From NCBI GenBank assembly GCA_017577365.1, contig PKRJ01000001.1, positions 145,096 to 209,095 on the forward strand: 64,000 bases of DNA. The letters run 5' to 3'. Positions 38,122-48,148 of this stretch are shown here, piece by piece. Under the pieces are notes generated by a model. The model made no database searches, had not been told where the DNA came from, and saw only the letters and a list, made by a program, of their open reading frames with translations. Position 1 is the stretch's first letter. Each line of letters starts with the position of its first letter. The position numbers and the translations under genes were made by a program. Source of the DNA: Gammaproteobacteria bacterium (GTDB taxonomy: Bacteria > Pseudomonadota > Gammaproteobacteria > Steroidobacterales > Rariloculaceae).

Positions 38122-38994
38122 TTAGAGCCAGTAGACGAAGATGAAGAGGCCGAGCCAGACGACGTCGACGAAGTGCCAATACCAGGCGACGGCCTCGAAC
38201 GCGAAGTGCCGCTCCGGCGTGAAATGGCCGCGCATCACGCGCAGCCACACGACGAACAGCATGATCGAGCCGATCAGCACGTGCAGACCGTGGAAACCGG
38301 TCAGCATGAAGAACGTCGAGCCGTAGATGCCGGCCGAGTCGAGCCGCAATCCGAGATCCCGGTAGGCGTGTACGTACTCCTCGGCCTGGAACCCGAGGAA
38401 GATGAAGCCCAGCAGGAACGTCGCGGCGAGCCAGATCTTGAGCGCGAGGCGCTTGTTCGCGCGCAGCATGTGATGCGCGATCGTGATCGTCACGCCGCTC
38501 GTCAGCAGGATCGCGGTATTGAGCGCCGGCACGCCCCATGCCGGGATCGTCTCGAAAGGCTGACCCGCAGGGCCCGACGTCGGCCATGCGTTCTCGAACT
38601 CGGGCCACAGCAACACGTTCGTGTAGAAGTTGTTGCCTTCGCCCGCGAGCCAGGGCACGGCGAGCTGGCGCGCATAGAACAATGCGCCGAAGAACGCGGC
38701 GAAGAACGCGACCTCCGAGAAAATGAACCAGGCCATTCCCCAGCGGAAGGACTTGTCGACCTGGTCGTTGTAGAGGCCTTTGACGCTCTCCTTGATCACC
38801 TCGCCGAACCAGCCGAACAGCATCACGGCGAGGATCGCGGCGCCCGTCCACGCGATCCACTTGCCGGCCGGCACTCTGTTCAGCCACATGGCGAAACCGC
38901 CGGTGATCAGGAACAAACCGATCGAGCCGAGGATCGGCCAATGCGTGCCGTGCGGCACGTAATAGCGGTCAGACGGGTGGGTCGCGGCGCTCAT
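38122..38994 (-). CDS. coxC: Cytochrome c oxidase subunit III (aa3)
   Basis: 290 residues, seven membrane helices. FRWGMAWFIFSEVAFFAAFFG, GFQAEEYVHAYRD, FFMLTGFHGLHVLIGSIML and WYWHFVDVVWLGLFIFVYWL are the canonical motifs. Member of the second oxidase gene set. Confidence 0.96.
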   Translation of the reverse strand: MSAATHPSDRYYVPHGTHWPILGSIGLFLITGGFAMWLNRVPAGKWIAWTGAAILAVMLFGWFGEVIKESVKGLYNDQVDKSFRWGMAWFIFSEVAFFAAFFGALFYARQLAVPWLAGEGNNFYTNVLLWPEFENAWPTSGPAGQPFETIPAWGVPALNTAILLTSGVTITIAHHMLRANKRLALKIWLAATFLLGFIFLGFQAEEYVHAYRDLGLRLDSAGIYGSTFFMLTGFHGLHVLIGSIMLFVVWLRVMRGHFTPERHFAFEAVAWYWHFVDVVWLGLFIFVYWL

Positions 38995-39037
38995 GATTCA
39001 ACTCGAAACTCTGACTGAAGCCTGATGACGATATTCC

Positions 39038-39556
39038 CTACGAACGCTGGTCCAGCGCGAAGAAGGTGTAGCCCAGCGTAACGGTATCGATGTGCTCGGG
39101 GAGGTCCGGATCGACCATGAAGAGCACTTGCATCTCGCGTCCTTCGTGCGGCTCGAACTCCTGCTGCGTGAAGCAGAAGCAATGCACCTTCTTGAAGTGC
39201 TTGGCCGCGATGCCCGGCGAGACGCTAGGCGTCGCCTGGCCGACGAGCGGGCGCCCCGTGAGGTTTCGCGCGAAGTAGTGCGTCTCGTAGAGCTTCCCCG
39301 GGTGGACGATCATGTGGCTTTGCGTCGGGCGAAACTCCCAGGGGGCGCCGCTCGCGAGCGAGCCGACGAACTCGACGCGAACCGTGCGATCGTAGTCGAC
39401 GTTCTCCGTGACCTGCTGCGCCTCTCCCGCCGTCCGGCCGCCGAGCCCGGTGATCTCGCAGAAGACGTCGTAGAGCGGCACGAGCGCGAAGCCGAAGCCG
39501 AACATCCCGACGCACATCAAAGCGAGTTTGAACGTCAGTTCGCGATGGCGCTTCAT
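39038..39556 (-). CDS. ctaG: Cytochrome c oxidase assembly protein CtaG/Cox11
   Basis: 172 residues; delivers copper to CuB of subunit I. One N-terminal membrane helix ending in ALVPLYDVFCEITGLGGRT, then the periplasmic domain with the copper motif CFCFTQQEFEP. Confidence 0.95.
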   Translation of the reverse strand: MKRHRELTFKLALMCVGMFGFGFALVPLYDVFCEITGLGGRTAGEAQQVTENVDYDRTVRVEFVGSLASGAPWEFRPTQSHMIVHPGKLYETHYFARNLTGRPLVGQATPSVSPGIAAKHFKKVHCFCFTQQEFEPHEGREMQVLFMVDPDLPEHIDTVTLGYTFFALDQRS

Positions 39557-39562
39557 CTCACC

Positions 39563-39715
39563 TCAACCGGGGAAGATGCCCTTCACCAGCCCCAACAGGA
39601 TGTATCCCACGTAAACCGCCGCCGCGACGAGCCCGAGAAGCAGCGCGTTGCGTCGCGCACGCTTCCGGCGCTCGTCGACCTGCTCGTCGCCGTCGCCGCG
39701 CTCCGCCGGCGCCAT
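39563..39715 (-). CDS. Small cox-cluster membrane protein
   Basis: 50 residues with an acidic then Arg-rich N-terminus and one membrane helix (LLGLVAAAVYVGYILLGLVKGIF). Sits between coxA (11 bp away) and ctaG (6 bp), where small assembly proteins occur in related clusters. No family assigned. Confidence 0.7.
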   Translation of the reverse strand: MAPAERGDGDEQVDERRKRARRNALLLGLVAAAVYVGYILLGLVKGIFPG

Positions 39716-39726
39716 GAGACGCAAGC

Positions 39727-41316
39727 TCACTTGATCACCGGCGGCGTGTCGAACGTGTGGTGCGGCGCCGGCGAAGGCACCGTCCACTCGAGCCCTTCCG
39801 CGCCTTCCCACGGCTTGTCCGCCGCCTTCTCGCCCTTGCCGCGCACCGCCTTGATCACGATCCACACGAACAGCAGCTGCGCGGCGCCGAAGCCGAACGC
39901 GCCGATGCTCGACATCATGTTGAAGTCCGCGAACTGCACGGCGTAGTCGGGGATACGCCGCGGCATCCCGGCGAGGCCGAGGAAGTGCTGCGGGAAGAAC
40001 GTGAGATTCACGAAGATCGTCGACAGCCAGAAGTGCCACCGGCCGAGCTTCTCGTCGTACATGACGCCGGTCCACTTCGGCAGCCAGTAGTACGCGCCGG
40101 CGAACGCGCCGAACAGCGCGCCGGGCACGAGCACGTAGTGGAAATGCGCGACGACGAAATAGCTGTCGTGATACTGGAAGTCCGCCGGCGCGATCGCGAG
40201 CATCAGGCCCGAGAAGCCGCCGATCGTGAACATGAACAGGAAGCCGAGCGCGAACAGCATCGGCGTCTCGAACGTCAGCGAGCCGCGCCACATCGTCGCG
40301 GTCCAATTGAACACCTTCACGCCGGTCGGGATCGCGATCAGCATCGTCGACAGCATGAAGAACAGCTGCCCGCCGAGCGGCATGCCGACCGTGAACATGT
40401 GGTGCGCCCAGACGATCAGCGACAGGAACGCGATCGCGGCCGTCGCATAGACCATTGCCGCGTAGCCGAACAGAGGCTTACGCGAGAAGGCCGGGATCAC
40501 CTGCGAGATGATGCCGAACGCCGGCAGGATGATGATGTACACCTCCGGGTGGCCGAAGAACCAGAAGATGTGCTGGTACATCACCGGATCGCCGCCGCCC
40601 GCGGCCGAGAAGAAGCTCGTGCCGAAGAACTGGTCGGTGAGCAGCATCGTGACGGCGCCGGCGAGAACGGGCATCGCGATGATGATCAGGTATGCCGTGA
40701 TCAGCCACGTCCAGCAGAACATCGGCATCTTCATCAGCGACATGCCCGGCGCCCGCATGTTCATGATCGTCACGATGATGTTGATCGACGCCATGATCGA
40801 TGACAGGCCGAGCAGGTGAACGGCGAAGATCGAGAACGGCAGCGACGCGCCCTGCTGCAGCACGAGGGGCGGATACATCGTCCAGCCCGCGGCCGGCGCG
40901 CCGCCCGGCAAGAAGAAGGTGAGAATCAGCAGCCCGGTGGCGAACGGCAGCAGCCAGAACGACCAGTTGTTGAGCCGCGGCAGCGCCATGTCGGGCGCGC
41001 CGATCAGCATCGGGATCATCCAGTTCGCGAAGCCTGCGAACGCGGGCATGATCGCCGCGAACACCATGACCAGCGCGTGCACCGTCGTCATCTGGTTGAA
41101 GACGTGCGGCTGCACGAACTGCATGCCCGGCTCCCAGAGCTCCGCCCTGATCACCCACGCCAGCGCGCCGCCGACGAACAGCATCACCAGCGAGAAGGTG
41201 AGATACAGCGTGCCGATATCCTTGTGGTTGGTCGTCGTGACCCACCGCATGATCCACGGCCAGACGCCCTTCGGGTGATGATGTCCGGCGTGTACGTCGA
41301 TCGCAGTCGTGCTCAT
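39727..41316 (-). CDS. coxA: Cytochrome c oxidase subunit I (aa3)
   Basis: 529 residues, 12 membrane helices. FGHPEVYIIILPAFGIISQVI (CuB His-Tyr and D-channel Glu, A1 family), IVWAHHMFTVG (CuB histidines), HDSYFVVAHFHYVL (haem histidines) and GAPDMALPRLNNWSFW. Catalytic subunit of the conventional oxidase. Confidence 0.97.
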   Translation of the reverse strand: MSTTAIDVHAGHHHPKGVWPWIMRWVTTTNHKDIGTLYLTFSLVMLFVGGALAWVIRAELWEPGMQFVQPHVFNQMTTVHALVMVFAAIMPAFAGFANWMIPMLIGAPDMALPRLNNWSFWLLPFATGLLILTFFLPGGAPAAGWTMYPPLVLQQGASLPFSIFAVHLLGLSSIMASINIIVTIMNMRAPGMSLMKMPMFCWTWLITAYLIIIAMPVLAGAVTMLLTDQFFGTSFFSAAGGGDPVMYQHIFWFFGHPEVYIIILPAFGIISQVIPAFSRKPLFGYAAMVYATAAIAFLSLIVWAHHMFTVGMPLGGQLFFMLSTMLIAIPTGVKVFNWTATMWRGSLTFETPMLFALGFLFMFTIGGFSGLMLAIAPADFQYHDSYFVVAHFHYVLVPGALFGAFAGAYYWLPKWTGVMYDEKLGRWHFWLSTIFVNLTFFPQHFLGLAGMPRRIPDYAVQFADFNMMSSIGAFGFGAAQLLFVWIVIKAVRGKGEKAADKPWEGAEGLEWTVPSPAPHHTFDTPPVIK

Positions 41317-41353
41317 CCCAAAGCTCTCCTTGACTTCGCCGTTCCCGACCCGC

Positions 41354-42169
41354 TCAGTTCGACCGCGTCATCGTGGGCGCCGCGTTCTCGGCGACCCACT
41401 CGTCGAATTCCTCGCGGGTCACGACCTTGACGACGATCGGCATGAAGCCGTGATCCATTCCGCAGAGCTCGGCGCACTGACCCCGGAACGTTCCGGTCTG
41501 AGTCGCAGTGAACCAAGCCTCGTTGACGTAGCCGGGGATCGCGTCCTTCTTCACGGCGAATTGCGGCACCCACCACGCGTGCAGGACGTCGGCCGCGGTG
41601 ATGAGCAGCCGAACCTTCGTATCGACCGGGACGACGACGGGGTTGTCGACGTTCAACAGGTAGTTTTCGACGGACCGCGGATCGATGCCCGAGCGCAGAC
41701 GCCTCGCCGCGTTGCTCTCTCGATCGAGGAAGCTGTAGAAGCGCACCCCCTCGTCGATGTAGTCGTAGTGCCAGCCCCACTGGAATCCGGTGACCTTGAT
41801 CGTGAGCTCGGAGTCGCGCGTGTCCTCGATTTTCACGAGCGTCTCGGCGGCGGGAATCGCCAGCGCGATCAGAATCAGCGCCGGAATCGTCGTCCAGATG
41901 ACCTCGGCCTTCGTGTTGTGCGTGAACTTGGCCGGCTGCGCACCCTTGTCCTTACGGAAGGTCACGATCGCGTAGATCATCGCGCCGAAGACGCCGACGC
42001 CGATCACGGTGCACACCCACAGGATCAGCATGTGCAGCCGGTAGATCTCCGGGCTGATCGTCGTCACGCCCCGAGGCATGTTGAGTGTCCAGTCGGCCCA
42101 CGCCGCGGAGCAGAAGGTGACGGCCAGCACTGCTAAAGCGGCCGCGAAGGCGCCTACTTTTCTGTTCAT
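41354..42169 (-). CDS. coxB: Cytochrome c oxidase subunit II (aa3)
   Basis: 271 residues with a signal peptide (ending AWADW), two membrane helices and the CuA domain: LHAWWVPQF and CAELCGMDHGFM hold all ligands. No haem c domain, unlike the first oxidase, so it needs a separate cytochrome c donor. ATG 42169 is preferred to a TTG six bases earlier. First gene of its operon. Confidence 0.96.
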   Translation of the reverse strand: MNRKVGAFAAALAVLAVTFCSAAWADWTLNMPRGVTTISPEIYRLHMLILWVCTVIGVGVFGAMIYAIVTFRKDKGAQPAKFTHNTKAEVIWTTIPALILIALAIPAAETLVKIEDTRDSELTIKVTGFQWGWHYDYIDEGVRFYSFLDRESNAARRLRSGIDPRSVENYLLNVDNPVVVPVDTKVRLLITAADVLHAWWVPQFAVKKDAIPGYVNEAWFTATQTGTFRGQCAELCGMDHGFMPIVVKVVTREEFDEWVAENAAPTMTRSN

Positions 42170-42313
42170 ATCCAAGATTTCAGCAGCAGCAACGCAACGA
42201 GTCGGTGGTGGCGGGCCCGCGGGATTCTAGCAAAACGGCTCGCCGCACTGGCCTGCGGATTTCCCGTATCGCGAACGCGCGCACAACGCGCGTCGCGCCG
42301 CACGCGGACCGCC

Positions 42314-43195
42314 TCATTTCGCGGGCCTTCGTCGAACGGGGATCTCGGAAACCGAGACCGACGTTTCCGTCGGCCCGACGCGGCGCGAGGGCGGCCCGCC
42401 CCGGCCCCACGCATGTCCGAGAATCAGCTCTATCGTCACGGGGATCCGGCCGTCGCGCTTCGACGCTTCGAGCGTCTCGACGAAGCGCGTCCAGCGGCGC
42501 CGGCCCGTCAGCGAGCGGCGGCGGCCGGCCGCGACATTCGTAGCACCGCAGGCGCGCAAATCCCGGATCAACGCGTTCACGTCCTTGTACGTCAGCTCCA
42601 ATCGGTCTACGTCGACGACCGGCTCGGCAAGGCCCGACTGGACGGCGAGATCGCCGAGATCGTGCATATCGAAGAACGCGTGGACGTGCACGCGATCGTC
42701 GACCGCGGCCCAAGCGCGACGCACCTCGAGAAGCGTATCGGGACCGAGCGTTGCGAACAGCAAAAGCCCGCCGCTCGTGAGTATCCTCGCCGCTTCGCGG
42801 AATACCCTGTCAGGCCTGCTCCAAGGGAGCAGCATATTAGCCAAAATCAGATCGGTTTGGCCAATCGGGAGCGGCAAGCGCTCGGCGTCGGCCGCGATTA
42901 CGTGAATTGCCGGGCGCTTACGCGCCTCGGCGAGCATCGCGAGGCTCGTGTCGATCGCGAGCACGCGCGATTCGGGGTAGCGCTCGCGAAGCCGTTCGGC
43001 CCCGTCCCCGAGGCCCGTGCCGAGATCGACGACGATCCGCGGCGCCATGCGGACGAAGTCGAGCCGCTCGAGCAGGCGGTTTCGGGCCTCGTCGTGCACG
43101 ACGGAAGCCCGCGCGAACGTCGCCGCGGCGCGGTCGAACGCGCGGCGCGCCGCGGCCGGGTCCGGCAACGCGGCCTCCGCGCGAAGGAAGCTCAT
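42314..43195 (-). CDS. bioC: Malonyl-ACP O-methyltransferase BioC
   Basis: 293-residue class I SAM methyltransferase: VVDLGTGLGDG (about 55-65) binds SAM, and LANMLLPWSRP and LFATLGPDTLLEVR are typical of BioC. Starts the pimeloyl chain of biotin. ATG 43195 overlaps the bioB stop (ATGA). A C-terminal stretch of about 20 basic residues is unusual. Confidence 0.85.
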   Translation of the reverse strand: MSFLRAEAALPDPAAARRAFDRAAATFARASVVHDEARNRLLERLDFVRMAPRIVVDLGTGLGDGAERLRERYPESRVLAIDTSLAMLAEARKRPAIHVIAADAERLPLPIGQTDLILANMLLPWSRPDRVFREAARILTSGGLLLFATLGPDTLLEVRRAWAAVDDRVHVHAFFDMHDLGDLAVQSGLAEPVVDVDRLELTYKDVNALIRDLRACGATNVAAGRRRSLTGRRRWTRFVETLEASKRDGRIPVTIELILGHAWGRGGPPSRRVGPTETSVSVSEIPVRRRPAK

Positions 43196-44223
43196 GTCGC
43201 CACCGCGCTCCGCGATTCGTCGCGCACGGGCGCGCTTTCGCGCACGAGCCCGAGGCGCGCGAACAACGCGTCGTCGTCGGCCGTGCTCGGGTTCGCGGTC
43301 GTCAAGAGCTTCTCGCCGTAGAACATCGAGTTCGCGCCGGCGAGCAGGCACAGCGCCTGCATCTCCTCGCTGAATTCCGTCCGCCCCGCCGAAAGCCGCA
43401 CGTGCGATGCGGGCATCAGCACGCGCGCCGCGGCGATCGTGCGCACGAACTCGAAACTGTCGAGCTCGGTCGCGTTCTCGAGCGGCGTGCCCGGGATGCG
43501 CACGAGCCGGTTGATCGGCACGCTTTCAGGATGCGGATCGAGCGTCGCGAGCACGTGCAGGAGCGAGATGCGGTCCTCGCGGCTTTCGCCGAGCCCCAGG
43601 ATGCCGCCGCAGCAGACCTTGATCCCGGCCGCGCGCACGCGGCGCAGCGTCTCGAGCCGGTCGGCGAAAGTCCGCGTCGTGATGATCTTCGGATAGAACG
43701 CCTCGGACGTGTCGAGGTTGTGGTTGTAATAATCGAGCCCGGCCTCGGCGAGCCGCTCCGCCTGCCCTTCGCGCAGCAGCCCGAGCGTGACGCACGTCTC
43801 GAGCCCGATCGCCTTGACCTCGCGGACCATCTCGAGGATCGGCTCGAGCTGCCGATCCTTCGGACCGCGGTACGAGGCCCCCATGCAAAAGCGCGTCGCC
43901 CCGGCCGCCTTCGCGCGCTCGGCGGCCTTGCGCACCTCGTCGAGCGGCATCAGGTCGTGCGTCTCTATGCCGGTATCGAAGCGGATGCTCTGCGGGCAGT
44001 ATGCGCAGTCCTCGGGACACGCGCCGGTCTTGATCGACAGCAGCGTCGAGCACTGCACCGCGTTCGGATCGAAATGCTGCCGGTGCACCCACTGTGCCGC
44101 GTAAAGCAGATCGAAGAGCGGCAGCTCGAAAAGTGCCTTGACCTCGTCGAGCGTCCAATCCGTTCGCGGCCGAGCGCCGATCGCAAGGCCTCGGATGCGA
44201 ATTTCGTTGTCGGCCGGGGACAT
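43192..44223 (-). CDS. bioB: Biotin synthase
   Basis: 343 residues; radical-SAM enzyme inserting sulfur into dethiobiotin. SIKTGACPEDCAYCPQS contains the CxxxCxxC cluster motif; FCMGASYRGPKD, YYNHNLDTS and FSEEMQALCLLAGANSMFYG follow. Divergent from comF. Only bioB and bioC are here; bioF, bioA and bioD must be elsewhere. Confidence 0.97.
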   Translation of the reverse strand: MSPADNEIRIRGLAIGARPRTDWTLDEVKALFELPLFDLLYAAQWVHRQHFDPNAVQCSTLLSIKTGACPEDCAYCPQSIRFDTGIETHDLMPLDEVRKAAERAKAAGATRFCMGASYRGPKDRQLEPILEMVREVKAIGLETCVTLGLLREGQAERLAEAGLDYYNHNLDTSEAFYPKIITTRTFADRLETLRRVRAAGIKVCCGGILGLGESREDRISLLHVLATLDPHPESVPINRLVRIPGTPLENATELDSFEFVRTIAAARVLMPASHVRLSAGRTEFSEEMQALCLLAGANSMFYGEKLLTTANPSTADDDALFARLGLVRESAPVRDESRSAVAT

Positions 44224-44292
44224 TCGATTGTGGCTCCATGCGCCGCCGTCGAAGAGGCTCGCAGTATCAGAACCGCCTCCCGGGGTGTCAAC

Positions 44293-44991
44293 TTGCGAAA
44301 GCTCGTGCAGAGACTTGCGGCGGTCGTGCTGCCCGAGCGCTGTCCGGCGTGCAGCGGACCGACCACGAAAGGCTTCTGCTCGGGCTGCCGAGCGGAGCTG
44401 CCGCGGATCGAGGATCCGTGCGTCGTCTGCGGGTTACCGAAGCCGGTGGCGCATTGTCCGCGACAGCGCGGCGACTGGCACGTCGCCGCCGTGCGCGCGC
44501 CGTTCCGTTACGCGCCGCCGCTCGACGCGTATCTGCACAAGCTGAAATTCGGCCGAGCCCGCGCGCTCGGACGTGCGCTCGCGCTCGCGGCCGCGCCGAC
44601 GCTAGCCGCGGGCGTCGACGCGCGGAGCGAGAAAGACCCGTTGCTCGTGCCGGTGCCGCTATCGCGCGAGCGGCTCGTCGAACGAGGCTTCGATCAGGCG
44701 GTCGAGATCGCTCGCGCGCTCGCCCGCGAGCTCACGCTCCCCGTCGATACGGCGGTCGCCACGCGGCGCAGGCCGATCGCACCGCAATCGCTGCTCGGCG
44801 CGCGCGAGCGCCGCGCGAACGTCGCGGGGCTGTTCGGCGTCACGAGGCCGGCTGCCGTGCACGGCCGCGCGGTCATCGTCGTCGACGACGTGATCACGAC
44901 CGGGGCGACGGCGAACGCGCTCGCGGACGCGCTGCGGAGCGCCGGCGCGACACGGGTCGAAGCCTGGGCGGTCGCGCGGACGATCGCCTAA
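44293..44991 (+). CDS. comF: ComF-family phosphoribosyltransferase-like protein
   Basis: 232 residues. N-terminal zinc-ribbon cysteines (CPACSG, CSGC, CVVCG) precede a PRTase domain with VIVVDDVITTGAT. Linked to DNA uptake (known for the family). TTG 44293 is used, with GGGGTG just upstream; GTG 44305 would lose four residues. Overlaps the convergent ubiA by 4 bp. Confidence 0.9.
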   Translation: MRKLVQRLAAVVLPERCPACSGPTTKGFCSGCRAELPRIEDPCVVCGLPKPVAHCPRQRGDWHVAAVRAPFRYAPPLDAYLHKLKFGRARALGRALALAAAPTLAAGVDARSEKDPLLVPVPLSRERLVERGFDQAVEIARALARELTLPVDTAVATRRRPIAPQSLLGARERRANVAGLFGVTRPAAVHGRAVIVVDDVITTGATANALADALRSAGATRVEAWAVARTIA

Positions 44992-45953
44992 CCCGTTTGC
45001 GTCGCGCCGCGGAACACGTAGTCGAGCACGATCCCGACGAACACGAAGCCGCCGAGCCACGCGTTGTTCGAGAACGCGCGAAAACAGCCCTCGGGCTCGC
45101 GGTTGCGCATCAGGAACTGCTGATAGAACGACAGCGCGAGCGCGACGCCGACCCCGCCGTAGTACCACGCGCCGAGCTCCGCATTGCGGCCGACGAGCAC
45201 GAGCGTGACGAGAAAGAGCGCTTGCAAGCCCGCGATCGCCGTCCGGTCCATGTCGCCGAGAAGCACCGCGGTGGAGTTCACGCCGATGCGCAGGTCGTCT
45301 TCTCGGTCCACCATCGCGTACTCGGTGTCGTAGATCAGCACCCAGACGATCGTCGCGACGAAGAGCAGCCAGCCGATGCGCGGCACCGTGCCGAGCGCGG
45401 CCGCGTAAGCCATCGGCACGCCCCAGGAGAACGCGATGCCGAGCACGAACTGCGGGGCGGAAAGCCAGCGTTTCGTGAACGGATAGACGATCGCGACGAC
45501 GGCTCCGGCCAACGCGAGCAGCACCGTGAGCCTGTTCAGCGTCAACACGAGACCGAGCGCGATGAGCATGAGGCCCGCGAAAAGAATGAGCGCCTCGCCC
45601 GGCGCCACCTCGCCCGTCGCGAGCGGGCGGTCCGCCGTCCGCCGCACGTGCGGATCGATATTGCGATCGGCGAAATCGTTGATGATGCAGCCCGCCGAGC
45701 GCATCACGATCGTGCCGAGCACGAAGACCGTGAAAATCTTCGGATCCGGTACGCCGTCGCTCGCGATCCAAAGCGCCCACAACGAAGGCCACAACAGGAG
45801 CCAGATGCCGACCGGCCGATGGAGCCGCATCAGCCGACCGTACTTGCCGTACTGCTCGAGGACGAGCTCCACCTGGCGCATCAGCCAGCGGGTGAACGCG
45901 CAGGCGCGCTCCCACTGTGCCGCCACGAATCCGCGATCGATCGCTCGTCTCAT
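44988..45953 (-). CDS. ubiA: 4-hydroxybenzoate polyprenyltransferase
   Basis: 321 residues, membrane prenyltransferase of ubiquinone synthesis. The two Asp motifs are present: CIINDFADRNIDPHVRRTADRP and IYDTEYAMVDREDD. About eight membrane helices. The N-terminus is some 30 residues longer than E. coli UbiA. Confidence 0.95.
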   Translation of the reverse strand: MRRAIDRGFVAAQWERACAFTRWLMRQVELVLEQYGKYGRLMRLHRPVGIWLLLWPSLWALWIASDGVPDPKIFTVFVLGTIVMRSAGCIINDFADRNIDPHVRRTADRPLATGEVAPGEALILFAGLMLIALGLVLTLNRLTVLLALAGAVVAIVYPFTKRWLSAPQFVLGIAFSWGVPMAYAAALGTVPRIGWLLFVATIVWVLIYDTEYAMVDREDDLRIGVNSTAVLLGDMDRTAIAGLQALFLVTLVLVGRNAELGAWYYGGVGVALALSFYQQFLMRNREPEGCFRAFSNNAWLGGFVFVGIVLDYVFRGATQTG

Positions 45954-46041
45954 TGGACGCGGATTCTAGCCGGTTCGGCCGCCCGGGCGGCGGCAAAGCT
46001 TCACGCTACGGAAAGGGAGCACCCGATCTCGGGCGTATCCG

Positions 46042-48126
46042 CTAGACCTTCGCGTACTCGTGCGCGCCGTGCACCCACCTCCGGATCAGCGCATCGGCGC
46101 GCTCCGGATGCTTCTCGAGCAGCTCGTCCGAGATACGAATCACGTCGGGCAAGAGATCCGCATCGCGCAGCAGATCCGCGACGCGGAGCTGGACGACGCC
46201 CGTTTGCCGCGTGCCGAGCACCTCTCCAGGACCGCGGAGCTCGAGGTCCTTCTGCGCGATCGCGAAGCCGTCGTTGGTGCGTCTCAGAAGGTCGAGGCGC
46301 GCACGCGCGAGCTCCGACAGCGGCGGCCGATAGAGCAGCACGCACGTCGATTCGAGCTGACCGCGGCCGACGCGGCCGCGCAGCTGATGCAGCTGAGCGA
46401 GCCCCATCCGCTCCGAGTTCTCGATGACCATCAGCGTCGCGCGCGGCACGTCGACGCCGACCTCGATGACGGTCGTCGCGACGAGCAGCGCGAGCTCGCC
46501 TTGCTTGAACGCCCGCATCACGGCGTCCTTCTCCGCGGCCTTCATGCGCCCGTGCACGAGCCCGACCGACACCTCGGGCAGCGCTGCCGAAAGCCCTTCG
46601 GCGAGGCTCACGGCCGCGCTCGACTCGACGGCCTCCGATTCGTCGATCAGCGGACAGACCCAATACGCCTGATGCCCGGCGCGGCAATGCGCGCCGACGC
46701 GCTCGACGAGCTCCGCGCGGCGGGTTTCCGGCAGCACGATCGTGCGCACCGGGCGGCGCCCCGCGGGCAGCTCGTCGATGATCGAGCAGTCTAGATCGGC
46801 GTACGCCGTCATCGCGAGCGTGCGCGGGATCGGCGTCGCCGTCATGATGAGCTGGTGCGGCACCGTCATGCCGTTCTCGCCCTTGCGCTTCAGCTCGAGC
46901 CGCTGCCGCACACCGAAGCGGTGCTGCTCGTCGACGATCACGAGCGCGAGCCTCTTGAAGCGCACGGCTTCCTGAAACAGCGCGTGCGTGCCGACGACGA
47001 CGTCGATTCGCCCCTCCTCGATCCCGCGCAGCGTTTCCCCGCGAGCCGCTGCGCCGAGCGAGCCGGTCAGGAGCGCGACGGAGATGCCGAGCGGCTCGAG
47101 CCACCTCGAGAAGCTCGCGAAGTGCTGCTCGGCGAGCAGCTCCGTCGGCGCCATCATCGCGGCCTGAAAGCCGGCGGACTTCGCCATCGTCGCGGCGGCG
47201 GCCGCGACGACGGTCTTACCCGAGCCGACGTCGCCTTGGACGAGCCGATGCATCGGCCGCGTGCGGTCGAGATCGGCGACGATTTCGTCGAGCACGCGCT
47301 CTTGGGCGCCGGTCAGCGGAAACGGCAGCGCGGCGCGGAGCCTGGGCAGCAGGCCTTGGACGTCCTTGATCGGCGGTGCGCTCTCCGTCTCGACCCCTTG
47401 CGCGAGACGGCGCAGCGAAAGCCGCTGCGCGACGAGCTCCTCGAGCGCGATGCGCCGCTGCCATGGATGACGGCCTTCGAGGAGCCGCTTGAAATCCGCG
47501 TCCGGCGGAGGCTGGTGCAGCGAGACCAGCGATTCCGTGAGCCCCGGCCAGCCGGGCGGTACCATGCCGTCGAGATGATCGGCGAGCGGCGTGCGCTCGA
47601 CGATCGCGATCGCTTGCTGCACGACCTGCCGAAGGCGCTGTTGCCGCAGCCCTTCGGTCGACGGATAGACCGGCGTCAGCGTCGTCTCCGCCGCCTCGTC
47701 GTGCTCGCCGAGCACGCGCCATTCGGGGTGGACCATCTCGAGTCCCGTCGGCCCCGCGCGCACCTCGCCGAAGCAGCGCAGACGAGTGCCGCGCAGGAGC
47801 CGCTGCTGTTGGCTCGGCGAGAAGTGAAAGAAACGCAGCGTGAGACTGCCGGTCCGGTCCGCGATGCGGCAGAGCAGCGATCTTCGGCGGCGAAACACGA
47901 CCTCGGCGATCTCGACGCGGCCTTCGACGAGCACGCGCTCGCCGGGCCTGAGACTCCCGAGCGGTCGCACCTCGGTGCGGTCCTCGTAGCGCTGCGGCAG
48001 CAGCGTCAGCGCGTCGCCGATACGTTCGACGCCGAGGCGCTTGAGCTGCTCCGCGAGGACGGGCCCGACGCCCTTGAGGGTCGCGATCGGCCGTTCGAAT
48101 GGCTCGTGGCGGGTGGAGCGCTGCAA
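46042..48126 (-). CDS. recG: ATP-dependent DNA helicase RecG
   Basis: 694 residues, the family length. Wedge domain at the N-terminus (LKGVGPVLAEQLKRLG), LVQGDVGSGKTVVAAAAA Walker A near 300, VDEQHRFGVRQR, and the late QLRGRVGRGQLES motif. Rescues stalled forks. TTG 48126 gives the expected N-terminus; no ATG is near it in frame. 22 bp after ridA. Confidence 0.94.
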   Translation of the reverse strand: MQRSTRHEPFERPIATLKGVGPVLAEQLKRLGVERIGDALTLLPQRYEDRTEVRPLGSLRPGERVLVEGRVEIAEVVFRRRRSLLCRIADRTGSLTLRFFHFSPSQQQRLLRGTRLRCFGEVRAGPTGLEMVHPEWRVLGEHDEAAETTLTPVYPSTEGLRQQRLRQVVQQAIAIVERTPLADHLDGMVPPGWPGLTESLVSLHQPPPDADFKRLLEGRHPWQRRIALEELVAQRLSLRRLAQGVETESAPPIKDVQGLLPRLRAALPFPLTGAQERVLDEIVADLDRTRPMHRLVQGDVGSGKTVVAAAAATMAKSAGFQAAMMAPTELLAEQHFASFSRWLEPLGISVALLTGSLGAAARGETLRGIEEGRIDVVVGTHALFQEAVRFKRLALVIVDEQHRFGVRQRLELKRKGENGMTVPHQLIMTATPIPRTLAMTAYADLDCSIIDELPAGRRPVRTIVLPETRRAELVERVGAHCRAGHQAYWVCPLIDESEAVESSAAVSLAEGLSAALPEVSVGLVHGRMKAAEKDAVMRAFKQGELALLVATTVIEVGVDVPRATLMVIENSERMGLAQLHQLRGRVGRGQLESTCVLLYRPPLSELARARLDLLRRTNDGFAIAQKDLELRGPGEVLGTRQTGVVQLRVADLLRDADLLPDVIRISDELLEKHPERADALIRRWVHGAHEYAKV

Positions 48127-48148
48127 CGCTCGATGAACGGCAAGCTCG

